DNA of 64,000 nt from an uncultured Prevotellaceae bacterium (GTDB taxonomy: Bacteria; Bacteroidota; Bacteroidia; Bacteroidales; Bacteroidaceae): NCBI GenBank assembly GCA_902767775.1, contig CACXIP010000007.1:1-64000 (forward strand), read 5' to 3'. Below the pieces are notes generated by a model. It had not been told where the DNA came from. It made no database searches and worked only from the letters and a program-made list of their open reading frames with translations. A program made the position numbers and the translations under genes. This document shows positions 1-9,119 of the stretch, in pieces (positions within the stretch are counted from its first letter, which is position 1; every line of letters begins with the position of its first letter).

Positions 1-162
1 GGTGGTCACGTCAGAGACGTTCACAACACCCTGTGTCATTTGGGAGTCAAAGTAGTAACCCAAATTGACAACGCGGTAGTAGCCTTGGACTTGGGCAAAA
101 GCTCCCACACTCATTGCAGAAGCAACAAGTGTCATTAACAGACCTTTTGTAAATTTTCTCAT
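1..162 (-). CDS. Secreted protein, N-terminal 54 residues only (runs off window)
   Basis: The frame is open from an ATG at 162 to the window edge. It begins with a typical signal peptide (Lys/Arg, hydrophobic stretch, then Ala-Phe-Ala-Gln at about residues 21-24). The visible mature part, from Val-Gln-Gly-Tyr-Tyr-Arg onwards, is too short to assign to a family. A good Bacteroidetes promoter lies about 160 bases upstream on the same strand, leaving a leader of roughly 150 bases. Export to the periplasm or outer surface is inferred from the signal peptide; the function is unknown. Confidence 0.7.
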   Translation of the reverse strand, partial: MRKFTKGLLMTLVASAMSVGAFAQVQGYYRVVNLGYYFDSQMTQGVVNVSDVTT

Positions 163-320
163 AATGAATAAATATTTAAGTTTAATAAAAATAATTCCTC
201 ATTCTCAAGAGGTGGTTGCATGATTAGCTCCGTGGTGCTTTTAATGGTGAATTAAAAAATTCCCATAGCTTTTTTAGTCTCAAAACAGGATTTTACTTCA
301 TTTGTACAAATAACTCGGTG

Positions 321-351
321 CAAATTTATAAACTCTTTTGAAATTGACAAA
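321..351 (-). promoter_or_regulatory. Bacteroidetes-type promoter for the secreted protein ending at position 1
   Basis: On the minus strand TTTG (351-348) is followed after 19 bases by TAAATTTG (328-321). This matches the -33/-7 pattern of the Bacteroidetes primary sigma factor with ideal spacing. Confidence 0.7.
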
Positions 352-418
352 GAAAAATCATGTTTTTATTTCTTAATAAATGTAAAAAACGGGAGCGAGT
401 GATGAATTATGAACGCAA

Positions 419-1468
419 TCAAAAACTTTCCCTGAAAAAATCGAGGGCTTCCTCGATGTCTCGGGTAGTGGCCGTTTGGTTGATTCTGATGTCGCCAATA
501 TCTCCCAGAAGTGTGAAATTGATGATGCCCGCGCGGTTTTTCTTGTCGTGGGTCATCAGTTCGATTAGGGTAGGGTAGTCGTCGCAGGTGATGGGCAGTG
601 TGCCGTAGTGTTGGTGGATGAAGGCTACTGTCGCCCTCATCTTGTCTGTAGGGAATCCCGTCAGTACGCTGCTCAGGTAGAGTTCGCTCACCAGTCCGTA
701 GGCAACGGCGAATCCGTGAAGGATTGGCTGCCCGCTCCTCAGTGCCCACGATTCGAAGGCGTGGCCGATGGTGTGCCCCAAGTTGAGCGCCTTGCGGATG
801 CCGTTCTCATGTGGGTCGTCGGCGACGATGCGCTCCTTGACTGCCACTGACTGACCTACCATCTGCTGAAGGCGAGCGAGGTCGGGGTGGAAGATGTCGA
901 AGTTGAGCAGCGATGCCCAGGTGTCGTTGTCGGAGATGAGCCCGTGTTTCAGCATCTCGGCGTATCCGGAGCGGAGGTTGTCGGAATCGAGGGTGCTGAG
1001 GAATGGCGTGTGTATGATGACGCACTCAGAGTCGGCGAATGCACCCACCTCGTTTTTCAGTCCTCGGAAGTTGATGCCGGTCTTTCCACCCACCGATGCA
1101 TCGACCATGGCGAGCAAGGTGGTGGGGATATTGATGTAGTTGATGCCGCGTTTGAAGGTGGCTGCAGCAAACCCTCCGAGGTCGGTCACCATCCCTCCAC
1201 CGAGGCAGATGAGGCAGGAGTGGCGTGTGGCACCGTTGTCGCCCAATTCGCCCCACACCTGCGTCAGCGTGTCAATATTCTTGTTGGCATCGGTGGCAGG
1301 GATGGTGATGAGATGGGCGTCGCGCAGTCCGGGGTGTCCGCTGAGCAGCGGCCAGCAGAGTTGTCTGGTGTTGGTATCGGTGAGCACGAAAATCTTGTCG
1401 TGGCTGCATTCCGTAAGTGCGATGGCCAGGTCTTTGTGGAGGGAATGTGACAGGATGACTCGGGGCAT
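419..1468 (-). CDS. aroB: 3-dehydroquinate synthase
   Basis: This enzyme converts DAHP to 3-dehydroquinate, the second step of the shikimate pathway, in the cytoplasm with NAD and a divalent metal. The 349-residue protein carries the Gly-rich NAD-binding segment at about residues 89-100 (LGGGMVTDLGGF), the DASVGGKTGIN signature at about 123-133, and a downstream NLGHTIGHAFE segment with metal-binding histidines. The ATG at 1468 is chosen because the extra upstream residues are not family-like and overlap the promoter region. It is a single gene, divergent from the outer-membrane protein at 1683. Length is normal for AroB. Confidence 0.95.
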   Translation of the reverse strand: MPRVILSHSLHKDLAIALTECSHDKIFVLTDTNTRQLCWPLLSGHPGLRDAHLITIPATDANKNIDTLTQVWGELGDNGATRHSCLICLGGGMVTDLGGFAAATFKRGINYINIPTTLLAMVDASVGGKTGINFRGLKNEVGAFADSECVIIHTPFLSTLDSDNLRSGYAEMLKHGLISDNDTWASLLNFDIFHPDLARLQQMVGQSVAVKERIVADDPHENGIRKALNLGHTIGHAFESWALRSGQPILHGFAVAYGLVSELYLSSVLTGFPTDKMRATVAFIHQHYGTLPITCDDYPTLIELMTHDKKNRAGIINFTLLGDIGDIRINQTATTRDIEEALDFFRESF

Positions 1469-1513
1469 GATTCTTTTTACCTTATTATATAAACATACGT
1501 CTGATTGATGACG

Positions 1514-1521
1514 CAAAGTTA
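1514..1521 (-). promoter_or_regulatory. Probable -7 box for aroB
   Basis: The minus strand reads TAACTTTG, a match to TAnnTTTG, about 45 bases before the aroB start. No clear TTTG is seen at the -33 distance, so support is partial. Confidence 0.4.
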
Positions 1522-1682
1522 CAACTTCATTGTTGAATAAGGAAATTATTTATGAATTTTTTCATTCATCGCCTTAAACCTTACGAACTCTCATACGTCA
1601 AACAATCAACTAAACGACGGCAAGGGATGCCGATATCCTATTCATTACGCATTTATAATCATTCGCATTTATAATAATCAAG

Positions 1683-4600
1683 ATGAGACATTTTTTTACT
1701 TGCTTATGTTTATGGCTTGCTTTTTCTGCCACAACATACGCGCAGCAGGGAATTAAAGGAAAAATCGTTGACAAGCAGTCGAAAGAAGGCATCATGCAGG
1801 CTACCCTGCAGTTGCTCCGCACCGACAGCACTTTTGTCACAGGTGTGCTCTCAGATGATGAGGGCAACTTCACCATGCCGGTGGACAGCGCCGGCACGTA
1901 TATCCTCAAGGTCACCAGCGTGGGATATACGACAGTAGCCAAACGTATCACTTTGGCAGAGGGTATTGAGGCCGACCTCGGCGATGTGGCCATGAGCGGT
2001 GACGCCATCCTTCTGAAAGGTGTCACTGCCACCGGTATGGCATCCAAGGTGGTGGTCAAGGAAGATACCTTTGTCTACAACTCCGCTGCCTATCGTGTGC
2101 CTGAGGGTTCGGTGGTAGAGGAACTGGTGAGGAAACTCCCTGGTGCACAGGTAGATGACGACGGAAAGATTACCATCAATGGCAAGCAGGTGAAGAAAAT
2201 CCTCGTCGATGGCAAGGAGTTCATGACAGGCGACACCCAGACCGCGCTGAAGAACCTCCCCACCTCGATTGTCGACCGTATCAAGGCCTACGATGAGAGG
2301 AGCGACCTGGCCCGCATCACCGGTATCGACGATGGTGAGGAACAGACCGTCCTTGACTTCGGTCTGAAGGCAGGTATGAACAAGGGCTTCTTCGGCAATG
2401 TCGACCTCGCCATCGGTACGCACGACCGCTATGCCGAGCGTGTGATGGCAGCTCTGTTTAAGGACAGCTACAGGATTATGGTCATGGGTAGTGCCAACAA
2501 CACCAACGACATGGGCTTCCCCGGTGGCGGTGGTGGCCGACGCGGTGGTATGGGCGGCGGCATGGGAGGTATGGGCGGTGGCCTCAACTCCTCGAAAATG
2601 ATTGGTCTTCAGATCAACTATGATAATTCCAAGACATTGAAGGCTGACGCCAGCGTCAGGTGGAACCACAACAACGGTGATGTCTATACCAAGCAGTCAT
2701 CGATGAACTTTGTGGGTAAGACCAAGTCGTTCTCCAACAGCATCAGCCAGAACTACACCCGCCGTGACTCATGGAACGGCCAAATGCGCTTGGAGTGGGA
2801 ACCCGACTCGATGACCAACATCATGTTCCGTCCGAGTTTCACCGTGTCATCAAATGATGGCAATCAGTCCACACATTCTGCTACCTACAACGATGACCCC
2901 TATCTCTATGTCGTTGACCCGCTCTCAGAGGAAGGATTGAGAAAACTCGCCCAATATGGCCCCGACAGCACCAAGGTTGTTGTCAACCAACAGAGGGATA
3001 TCACTATCTCCTACGGCAAGCAGAACTCGCTCAACGGTATGCTGCAGTTCAACCGCAAACTCAACAACCGCGGCCGTAATGTCACCCTTCGTGTCGACGG
3101 CAACTACAGCGATAACGACAATACCAACCTCTCTATCAACAATACGATGTACTACCAGGCTTTAGGGCTCGACTCTACCTATCAGACACAGAGAAACCGC
3201 TACAGCCTCACACCGTCGACACGCAAAGGCTACTCGCTCCAGACTGCCTATACCGAGCCCCTCAACAGGTATATGTTCCTGCAATTGAGTTACCGCTACA
3301 ACTACAGCTACAATGAGAGCGACCGCGCCACCTACGACTTCAGCTATTTGGGAACAGCGTTCTCTGAGGGCATTACTCCTGAATACCGCACTTGGAGACC
3401 GTTCCTTGACAGGGTGACGGACGGAATAGAGAATCATAAGGAGAAGAACCTGAGCCGCTATTCGGAGTACAACAACTATACCCATGACGTTCAGCTCACC
3501 TACCGTTGGATTCAGCCCAAGTTCCAACTCAATGCAGGATTCATGGTGCAGCCACAGCGCTCACATTATATCCAGGACTATCAGGGCATTTCTGTCGATA
3601 CCGTCAGGAACGTGACCAATATGTCACCTACTCTTGACTTCCGCTATCGTTTCAATCAGATGAGCAACCTGCGCGTGCAGTACCGCGGTACAAGCTCGCA
3701 ACCCAGTATGACCGACCTGCTCGACATTACGGATGACAGCAACCCGATGAACATCACCAAGGGTAACCCTGGTCTGAAACCGTCGTTCACCAACAGTTTC
3801 CAACTTTTCTACAACACGTATATGCAGTCTCACCAGAGGTCAATCATGACATTCGCCAACTTCAGCACCACTCGCAACAGCATCAGCAACATGGTGACTT
3901 ATAACGAAAAGACCGGCGGACGCGTCACAAGACCTGAGAATATCAATGGCAACTGGAACTTCAATGGTGCCTTCATGTTCAATACGGCAATTGACAGCGT
4001 TGGTATGTGGAATGTCAACACGTTCACCAACTTGGGCTACACCAACAATGTGAGCTATCTCTTTGACAATGATAGGTTGGTCCCGGAGAAGAACTATACC
4101 CGCAGCACGACGTTGATGGAGCGCCTCTCATTCTCTTACCGCAACGCATGGTTGGAGGTGGAACCCAACGGAACACTCAACTACACCCATGCTACCAACG
4201 AGTTGCAGAGCGAGAGCAACCGCAACACCTGGATGTTCTCCTATGGCGTCAACATCAACTACTATGCTCCTTGGGGTACCTCCTTCACCACGGGCATCAG
4301 CGAGAACTCCCGCAGGGGCTACAGCGATTCCTCACTGAACACCAACGAACTGATTTGGAATGCTCAGGTAAGCCATGGCTTCCTTAAGGGAAATGCACTG
4401 ACCATCAGCTTGCAGTTCTATGACATCCTCAAGCAGCAGAGCAACTTCTCCAATGTCGTTTCTGCCACGATGCGCAGCGATACGGAGTACAACGGTATCA
4501 ACAGTTATGTGATGCTCCACGCTATCTACCGCTTCAATATCTTTGGAGGCAGAGAAGCCCGTCAGATGGGTCCTGGCGGCGGTATGTTCCCCGGCGGAAT

Positions 4601-4760
4601 GCCTCCCGGAGGCATGGGTCCTGGTGGCCGTCCCGGCGGTATGGGTGGTGGTCGTCCCGGTGGTATGGGCGGCGGTCGTCCCGGCGGTGGCTTCGGTGGT
4701 GGTGGCTTCGGCGGAGGCCGTCCCGGCGGTGGCTTCGGTGGCCCGGCCATGGTGATGTAA
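1683..4760 (+). CDS. TonB-receptor-like outer-membrane beta-barrel protein with Gly/Met-rich tail
   Basis: The protein has 1025 residues. A signal peptide (about 1-20, ending Tyr-Ala-Gln) is followed by a carboxypeptidase-regulatory-like beta-sandwich (about 24-95), a plug-like segment (about 105-230) and a long beta-barrel of the OMP_b-brl_3 type. The family sits in the outer membrane, but the ligand cannot be told from sequence. Two stretches are unusual: a Gly/Met loop at about residues 282-300, and a tail of about 70 residues after the last barrel strand (4550-4757) made of GGM, GGRP and GGGF repeats. It has its own terminator, no SusD partner and no neighbour suggesting a polysaccharide locus. 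It may instead be an extracellular-loop barrel rather than a true importer. Confidence 0.85.
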   Translation: MRHFFTCLCLWLAFSATTYAQQGIKGKIVDKQSKEGIMQATLQLLRTDSTFVTGVLSDDEGNFTMPVDSAGTYILKVTSVGYTTVAKRITLAEGIEADLGDVAMSGDAILLKGVTATGMASKVVVKEDTFVYNSAAYRVPEGSVVEELVRKLPGAQVDDDGKITINGKQVKKILVDGKEFMTGDTQTALKNLPTSIVDRIKAYDERSDLARITGIDDGEEQTVLDFGLKAGMNKGFFGNVDLAIGTHDRYAERVMAALFKDSYRIMVMGSANNTNDMGFPGGGGGRRGGMGGGMGGMGGGLNSSKMIGLQINYDNSKTLKADASVRWNHNNGDVYTKQSSMNFVGKTKSFSNSISQNYTRRDSWNGQMRLEWEPDSMTNIMFRPSFTVSSNDGNQSTHSATYNDDPYLYVVDPLSEEGLRKLAQYGPDSTKVVVNQQRDITISYGKQNSLNGMLQFNRKLNNRGRNVTLRVDGNYSDNDNTNLSINNTMYYQALGLDSTYQTQRNRYSLTPSTRKGYSLQTAYTEPLNRYMFLQLSYRYNYSYNESDRATYDFSYLGTAFSEGITPEYRTWRPFLDRVTDGIENHKEKNLSRYSEYNNYTHDVQLTYRWIQPKFQLNAGFMVQPQRSHYIQDYQGISVDTVRNVTNMSPTLDFRYRFNQMSNLRVQYRGTSSQPSMTDLLDITDDSNPMNITKGNPGLKPSFTNSFQLFYNTYMQSHQRSIMTFANFSTTRNSISNMVTYNEKTGGRVTRPENINGNWNFNGAFMFNTAIDSVGMWNVNTFTNLGYTNNVSYLFDNDRLVPEKNYTRSTTLMERLSFSYRNAWLEVEPNGTLNYTHATNELQSESNRNTWMFSYGVNINYYAPWGTSFTTGISENSRRGYSDSSLNTNELIWNAQVSHGFLKGNALTISLQFYDILKQQSNFSNVVSATMRSDTEYNGINSYVMLHAIYRFNIFGGREARQMGPGGGMFPGGMPPGGMGPGGRPGGMGGGRPGGMGGGRPGGGFGGGGFGGGRPGGGFGGPAMVM

Positions 4761-4763
4761 GTC

Positions 4764-4794
4764 AGTGCATAGTTCATAGTGCATAGTTCATAGT
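4764..4794 (+). repeat. Short direct repeat after the barrel gene
   Basis: AGTGCATAGTTCAT occurs twice back to back (4764-4777, 4778-4791), immediately after the stop codon and before the terminator. It is one of several 3'-end word repeats in this window. Confidence 0.75.
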
Positions 4795-4815
4795 TTAGAA
4801 TTCTTAGTTAATAGT

Positions 4816-4860
4816 TATAAAGATGATGGGCTGCGGAAACCGCAGCCCATCATCTTTATA
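4816..4860. terminator. Bidirectional terminator, 21-bp perfect stem
   Basis: The arms 4816-4836 and 4840-4860 are perfect reverse complements around an AAA loop. The GC-rich core is flanked by A/T runs on both sides. It lies between convergent genes (barrel protein, plus; S4 protein, minus) and could stop both. Confidence 0.9.
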
Positions 4861-4931
4861 GAAAAGAAATTGTCACAAATTGCAGAATTGCCGAAACTTC
4901 TAATCTTGAATTCTCAAATTAGTGAGAGAAA

Positions 4932-5315
4932 CTATCCCTCATCATTCAACCAGGAATCAAGTTGTCGGCGGTCTTTCTTGGTGGGGCGTCCTGTGCCACG
5001 GGCCCGGTCGACGAAGCCGCTGATGCGGGTCATCTCCAGTATCTCATACTGCTGCGGGTCGGTGACGTTCTCGTAGATTTCCGGAATCAGTTTTGCACCC
5101 ACGCGGTTCTCAATGCACTTGAGGATGCGGTAGGAGTAGGTAACGGGCGGCTTGCGCACGTCGATGATTTCACCCGCCTTGACCATGCGAGAGGGTTTCA
5201 CATTCATACCCCCGATGGTCACACGTCCGTTTTTGCAGGCATCTGCGGCTATGGTGCGGGTCTTGAACACTCGGGCAGCCCATAGCCATTTGTCTATCCT
5301 TGCCTCATTCTCCAT
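4932..5315 (-). CDS. S4-domain RNA-binding protein (Hsp15/HslR-like)
   Basis: This 127-residue basic protein starts with an S4 domain at about residues 5-65 (RIDKWLWAARVFKTRT, then a GRVTIGG motif), as in Hsp15. Hsp15 binds stalled 50S subunits that still carry nascent chain-tRNA. The C-terminal part is basic (RGTGRPTKKDRR). The start overlaps the end of pth by 11 bases, so the two are probably co-translated in an rplY-pth-S4 operon. That context fits a shared role in ribosome or peptidyl-tRNA recycling. The family is clear; the exact function in Bacteroidetes is inferred. Confidence 0.88.
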   Translation of the reverse strand: MENEARIDKWLWAARVFKTRTIAADACKNGRVTIGGMNVKPSRMVKAGEIIDVRKPPVTYSYRILKCIENRVGAKLIPEIYENVTDPQQYEILEMTRISGFVDRARGTGRPTKKDRRQLDSWLNDEG

Positions 5316-5916
5316 CGTTCTGCTCTTTAGGTGGTTGCTGTTGTGGTGCAGGTTTGCGCTTGTTGTACTGGTTCATTGTGATGTTGACGCCGGCGAGCAC
5401 AAAACTTTTGATGATGTCAATGGCCACCTCTATCTGCGGCTTCAGCACCTCCAGTTCATCGGGCTGGAAATCCCCCAGCACATAGTCCACTTGAGCGCCT
5501 CGTGGGAAGTCGTTGCCGATGCCCACCCTGAGCCGCGGGTATTGCTGGCCGATGAGTTGCTGGATATGCCCCAGTCCGTTGTGTGTGCCTGCGCTGCCGC
5601 TCGCCTTCAGCCTCAGCGTGCCAAGGGGCAGCGAGAGGTCGTCGACGACCACGAGCATACGTGCTTCGTCGATATTTTCCTTGTTGAGCCAGTAGCGCAC
5701 GGCATTGCCGCTGAGGTTCATAAAGGTGGTGGGCTTGAGGAGAAACAGTTTTCTCCCGCGCAGCGACGTCTCCGCCACATAACCATAGCGGCGGTCGTCG
5801 AAAACAATATTGGACGCCTTGGCAAAGGCGTCCAATACCATGTAACCTATGTTGTGGCGGGTTCCAGCATAATCAATGCCGGGATTGCCCAGCCCCACGA
5901 TCAGGTATTTGTCCAT
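5305..5916 (-). CDS. pth: Peptidyl-tRNA hydrolase
   Basis: Pth releases peptides from peptidyl-tRNA that has dropped off the ribosome. The 203-residue protein begins MDKYLIVGLGNPG with catalytic His21 in TRHNIGY, followed by the conserved FMNLSG segment and the VVVDDLSLPLG segment carrying the catalytic Asp. The ATG at 5916 is chosen because family homology starts exactly there; a longer frame adds 23 unrelated residues that overlap the rplY end. It sits 10 bases downstream of rplY and overlaps the S4 gene. The rplY-pth pairing is common in bacteria. Confidence 0.96.
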   Translation of the reverse strand: MDKYLIVGLGNPGIDYAGTRHNIGYMVLDAFAKASNIVFDDRRYGYVAETSLRGRKLFLLKPTTFMNLSGNAVRYWLNKENIDEARMLVVVDDLSLPLGTLRLKASGSAGTHNGLGHIQQLIGQQYPRLRVGIGNDFPRGAQVDYVLGDFQPDELEVLKPQIEVAIDIIKSFVLAGVNITMNQYNKRKPAPQQQPPKEQNDGE

Positions 5917-5926
5917 AACATCAGTC

Positions 5927-6544
5927 CTACTCGGCTGGAGCTTCCTCTGCCTCTGCCTCAGCAGCGGCGTTCTTGGATGCGGCACGTGTCATCTTGATGG
6001 AGCAGACCACCACTTCCTTGCTGGTAGCGAACTCAAGGCCCTCGAAGCTGAGTTGTCCAACCTTGATGCTCTTGCCAATGGTGAGGTGGGTGACGTCGAT
6101 GTCGAGTTGCTCAGGAATCTGCTGGTAGGGAGCAGTCACCTCAATCTTGCGGATGGAGAGGTTCATACGGCCACCGTCGCGGATACCCTGTGCCAGACCG
6201 ACGAGGTGTACGGGAACACCGATGGTCAGCGGTTTGTCCTCATTCACCTCGAGGAAGTCGATGTGGAGAACGGCATCGGTGGTGGGATGGAACTGGATTT
6301 CCTTCATCACGGCGGGATGGTGCTCACCCTCGATGTCGAGGTTCACCACATACACGTGGGGAGTGTAAATCACTTTGCGGAGGTCGGTGGCGAGGATGGC
6401 GATACCTTTTGCGGTCGGTTTGCCGTTCTCATCCTTTTCCAGTCCGTAGAGGTTGCAGGGCACATAGCCTTCTTTCCTCAGTTCCTTGGTTGCTTTCTTG
6501 CCAGTAGCTGTTCTGTTCTTGGCTTTTACGCTGATTTCTTTCAT
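5927..6544 (-). CDS. rplY: 50S ribosomal protein L25/Ctc
   Basis: L25 binds 5S rRNA. This is the long Ctc form: 205 residues with an N-terminal 5S-binding beta-barrel (about 1-95) and a C-terminal TL5-like domain (about 96-185). It ends in an Ala/Glu-rich tail (AAAEAEAEEAPAE) typical of Bacteroidetes L25. It is the first gene of the rplY-pth-S4 operon. A -7 box lies about 100 bases upstream. Confidence 0.95.
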   Translation of the reverse strand: MKEISVKAKNRTATGKKATKELRKEGYVPCNLYGLEKDENGKPTAKGIAILATDLRKVIYTPHVYVVNLDIEGEHHPAVMKEIQFHPTTDAVLHIDFLEVNEDKPLTIGVPVHLVGLAQGIRDGGRMNLSIRKIEVTAPYQQIPEQLDIDVTHLTIGKSIKVGQLSFEGLEFATSKEVVVCSIKMTRAASKNAAAEAEAEEAPAE

Positions 6545-6643
6545 GATGCGTTTACTTTGTGTTACTCTAAATTAAGTGTTGAAAATAATGCTTAATTCGC
6601 CATCACACGAAACTTTTTTATCGGGTGTGCTAAAAAAGCGGTG

Positions 6644-6651
6644 CAAAGGTA
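6644..6651 (-). promoter_or_regulatory. -7 box for rplY with conserved initial transcript
   Basis: The minus strand reads TACCTTTG. The bases that follow (TTTGCACCGCTTTTTTAGC, 6647-6629) are identical over 19 nt to the start of the yhhQ transcript at 21593-21575. No TTTG is seen at the -33 distance. Confidence 0.6.
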
Positions 6652-6722
6652 CACTTTTTATTCGGAAAAAGGAAATGTAATACTGAAAAAAACAAAAAAA
6701 GCCCATATTTTATTCGGTTTTC

Positions 6723-6753
6723 TTGCAGATACCAACGAAAAGAGTTATTTTTG
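6723..6753 (+). promoter_or_regulatory. Promoter of the nusB operon
   Basis: TTG (6723-6725) is followed after 20 bases by TATTTTTG (6746-6753), about 50 bases before the nusB start. Confidence 0.6.
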
Positions 6754-6803
6754 CATCACGGTATGAAACCTGTAAATAGGTAAAGTCTAAATTTTGGTTA
6801 CAC

Positions 6804-7754
6804 ATGATCAACAGGGAATTAATCAGAATAAAGATAGTTCAGTTAACCTACGCATACTATCAAAACGGTGACAAGAATCTCAATCGGGCAGAAAACGGAC
6901 TACTCTACAGTCTGTCGATGGCTTATTCGCTTTACAACTACTTGTTGTTGCTGATTGTGGCTATTTCACGCGAGATGCGGCATAGGGTGGAGGTGGCTAC
7001 CAACAGAGCTACCCGTGAGGGGACGGAGATACCGTCGGCGAAATTTGCCGACAACCGTTTTGCACGCCAGTTGGAATCGAACACGATGCTGCTCGATTTC
7101 GTCGATGAGCAGAAACTTACATGGGACAACGACATTGAGTTTGTGCGCCGACTCTGCAATTTGGTTGAGCAGAGCCAGATTTATCAGGACTATATGGCTT
7201 CTGGCGAAGACTCCTATGAGGAGGACCGCGAGGTGTGGCGCAAACTCTACAAGGCGATTATTCAGGAAAATGAGGACCTGGATGGCGTGCTCGAGGAGAA
7301 GAGCCTTTACTGGAATGACGACAAGGAAGTGGTCGACACCTTCGTGCTCAAGACCATCAAGCGCTTCGAGATGGAGAATGGGAAGAAGCAGGAACTGCTC
7401 CCCGAGTATGACGACGAGGAAGACAAGGCGTTTGCCTGCAAACTGTTTCGCTCCACCATCCTCAATGCCGACCAGTATCAGCGCTATATGAGTGATGCCT
7501 CACGCAACTGGGACTTCTCACGTTTGGCATATATGGATGTGGTCATCATGCAGATTGCCATTGCAGAGATGATGAACTTCCCCAATATCCCTATCAATGT
7601 CACCATCAATGAGTACGTTGACCTTGCCAAGCTCTACAGCACGGGCAAGAGTGGCGGATATATCAATGGTATGCTCGACACCATCGCGCGGTATCTGATA
7701 GAAACGGGCGAGTTGCTCAAACCTATCGAACCACCCCGTCCAAGAAAATTTTAA
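6804..7754 (+). CDS. nusB: Transcription antitermination/ribosome biogenesis factor NusB
   Basis: NusB with NusE (S10) binds boxA RNA to prevent premature termination of rRNA transcription. The 316-residue protein is about twice the length of E. coli NusB, as is usual in Bacteroidetes. The N-terminal half is a lineage-specific helical extension. The NusB fold lies at about residues 200-305 (DFSRLAYMDVVIMQIAIAEMM, then NVTINEYVDLAKLYS). It heads a run with yajC 16 bases downstream, then ybbR and coaE, a conserved order in this phylum. Confidence 0.93.
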   Translation: MINRELIRIKIVQLTYAYYQNGDKNLNRAENGLLYSLSMAYSLYNYLLLLIVAISREMRHRVEVATNRATREGTEIPSAKFADNRFARQLESNTMLLDFVDEQKLTWDNDIEFVRRLCNLVEQSQIYQDYMASGEDSYEEDREVWRKLYKAIIQENEDLDGVLEEKSLYWNDDKEVVDTFVLKTIKRFEMENGKKQELLPEYDDEEDKAFACKLFRSTILNADQYQRYMSDASRNWDFSRLAYMDVVIMQIAIAEMMNFPNIPINVTINEYVDLAKLYSTGKSGGYINGMLDTIARYLIETGELLKPIEPPRPRKF

Positions 7755-7770
7755 ACCCTTATTATAAATA

Positions 7771-8091
7771 ATGACAATGAACACACTTATTTTGGCTGCC
7801 CAGTCGTCTGCCGGTAGCGCAGATGGCGGAGGACTCTCTATGTTGATCATGATGCTGGCCATCTTCGCCATCATGTGGTTTTTTATGATCAGACCTCAGC
7901 AGAAGAAGCAGAAAGAGATACGCAATTTCCAAAACTCGTTGGCGGAAGGCTCCAAGGTGGTCACCGGCGGCGGTGTCTATGGCACGGTGAAACGTATAGA
8001 TTTTGAGAAAGGACGCGTAGAACTCGAGATTGCCCGCGGTGTGGTGATAGAGGTCGACAAGTCGAGCGTCTTTGCCGACCCGACGCATTGA
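7771..8091 (+). CDS. yajC: Preprotein translocase subunit YajC
   Basis: YajC is a small inner-membrane partner of SecDF and SecYEG. This 106-residue protein has one membrane segment at about 24-42 (LSMLIMMLAIFAIMWFFMI) followed by the family hallmark RPQQKKQKE. A small beta-rich cytoplasmic domain follows (VVTGGGVYGTVKRID). It is located between nusB and ybbR in the same direction. Confidence 0.95.
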   Translation: MTMNTLILAAQSSAGSADGGGLSMLIMMLAIFAIMWFFMIRPQQKKQKEIRNFQNSLAEGSKVVTGGGVYGTVKRIDFEKGRVELEIARGVVIEVDKSSVFADPTH

Positions 8092-8105
8092 CCAATATTT
8101 CATAG

Positions 8106-9119
8106 ATGAAGTTACCTTCCTCAGCCATACTCAGAAAATTCTTTCATTGGATAAGAAGCAAGGATTTTCTGATTTTCTTGTTTTTCCTTTTTGTTGCCGG
8201 CTTCTTCTGGACAATGCTGGCGCTTAAGGACGTTGTCGAATACGAGGTGGAGTTCCCCGTCAATGTGGTGCATGTGCCTGAAAACGTGACGCTCAACTGC
8301 GAGAGCACGGACACTGTCGTTGTTGCAAAACGCAAGGAATACAGTGTCATCGGCTTCGACACCATGCGGGTCGTCATCAGAGACAATGCTTACAATATCT
8401 TAGGCTACTTATTCAATAAGGTGTCCATCAACATCAACTACACCAAAGGCGATGAGGATAAGATTAGTGTGTCGACGTCGGACTTGGTGAAGAAAGCCAA
8501 GTTGGACAAGTCGGTCGAGGTGATTACTATCAAGCCCGAGCGGTTTGAGATATACTACAGCTATGGTGACTTCAAATACAAGCCGGTGGCTATCTACGGC
8601 AGTATCACTGCTGCCGACAAGTATTTCCTGGAGAGCATAAAGGTGGTGCCAGAGAGTGTGAGGGTCATGGGCGCTCCCGCCCGTTTGGCAACCATTGACT
8701 CAGTACGCACCAGATATGTCCGCATCACCGATGTGACGGAAAAAGACGAGCCGAAGAAGGTAGGGCTTCAGCAGCATAAGGGTGTGACCTTGGGCGTGAA
8801 GGAGGTGAAGGTGGTGGCTACCGCCGACGTCCTCTCAGATATGGAACGCGAGGTGGAGATTGAACCCATCAATGTGCCCGACAACAAGTTGCTCCGCACC
8901 ATTCCCGGTCGTGTGAAGGTCAAGTTTTCTGCTCCGTCTAAGATGGGCAAGAATATTACCAAGGATGACTTCAAGGTGGTGGTTGACTACAATGAGATAC
9001 GTAATGACAACAACAAGCAGTCCATCCATCTGAACCTTATCCGCAAGCCCAGTTTTGTTAAGAGCAATAATGTCTTCCTTGAGGTTAAAGAGGTGGACTA
9101 CAAAATCGAACAGCGATGA
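8106..9119 (+). CDS. YbbR-domain membrane-anchored protein
   Basis: The 337-residue protein has one N-terminal membrane segment (about 18-37, FLIFLFFLFVAGFFW) and then YbbR-like beta repeats, for example at about 45-125 and 145-235. The bulk is predicted outside the cytoplasmic membrane. YbbR proteins in Firmicutes regulate the diadenylate cyclase CdaA; no such partner is seen here, so the role is open. The stop overlaps the coaE start by four bases (ATGA), indicating translational coupling. Confidence 0.85.
   Translation: MKLPSSAILRKFFHWIRSKDFLIFLFFLFVAGFFWTMLALKDVVEYEVEFPVNVVHVPENVTLNCESTDTVVVAKRKEYSVIGFDTMRVVIRDNAYNILGYLFNKVSININYTKGDEDKISVSTSDLVKKAKLDKSVEVITIKPERFEIYYSYGDFKYKPVAIYGSITAADKYFLESIKVVPESVRVMGAPARLATIDSVRTRYVRITDVTEKDEPKKVGLQQHKGVTLGVKEVKVVATADVLSDMEREVEIEPINVPDNKLLRTIPGRVKVKFSAPSKMGKNITKDDFKVVVDYNEIRNDNNKQSIHLNLIRKPSFVKSNNVFLEVKEVDYKIEQR

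Noticed and set aside
1851-2669. 272-codon minus-strand frame inside the barrel gene
   Set aside because: Antisense shadow of a well-supported coding sequence; His/Thr/Val-rich composition without any motif.
4562-4777. Proline-rich minus-strand frame of 71 codons
   Set aside because: It is the reverse complement of the Gly-rich tail of the barrel gene; no promoter or start signal supports it.
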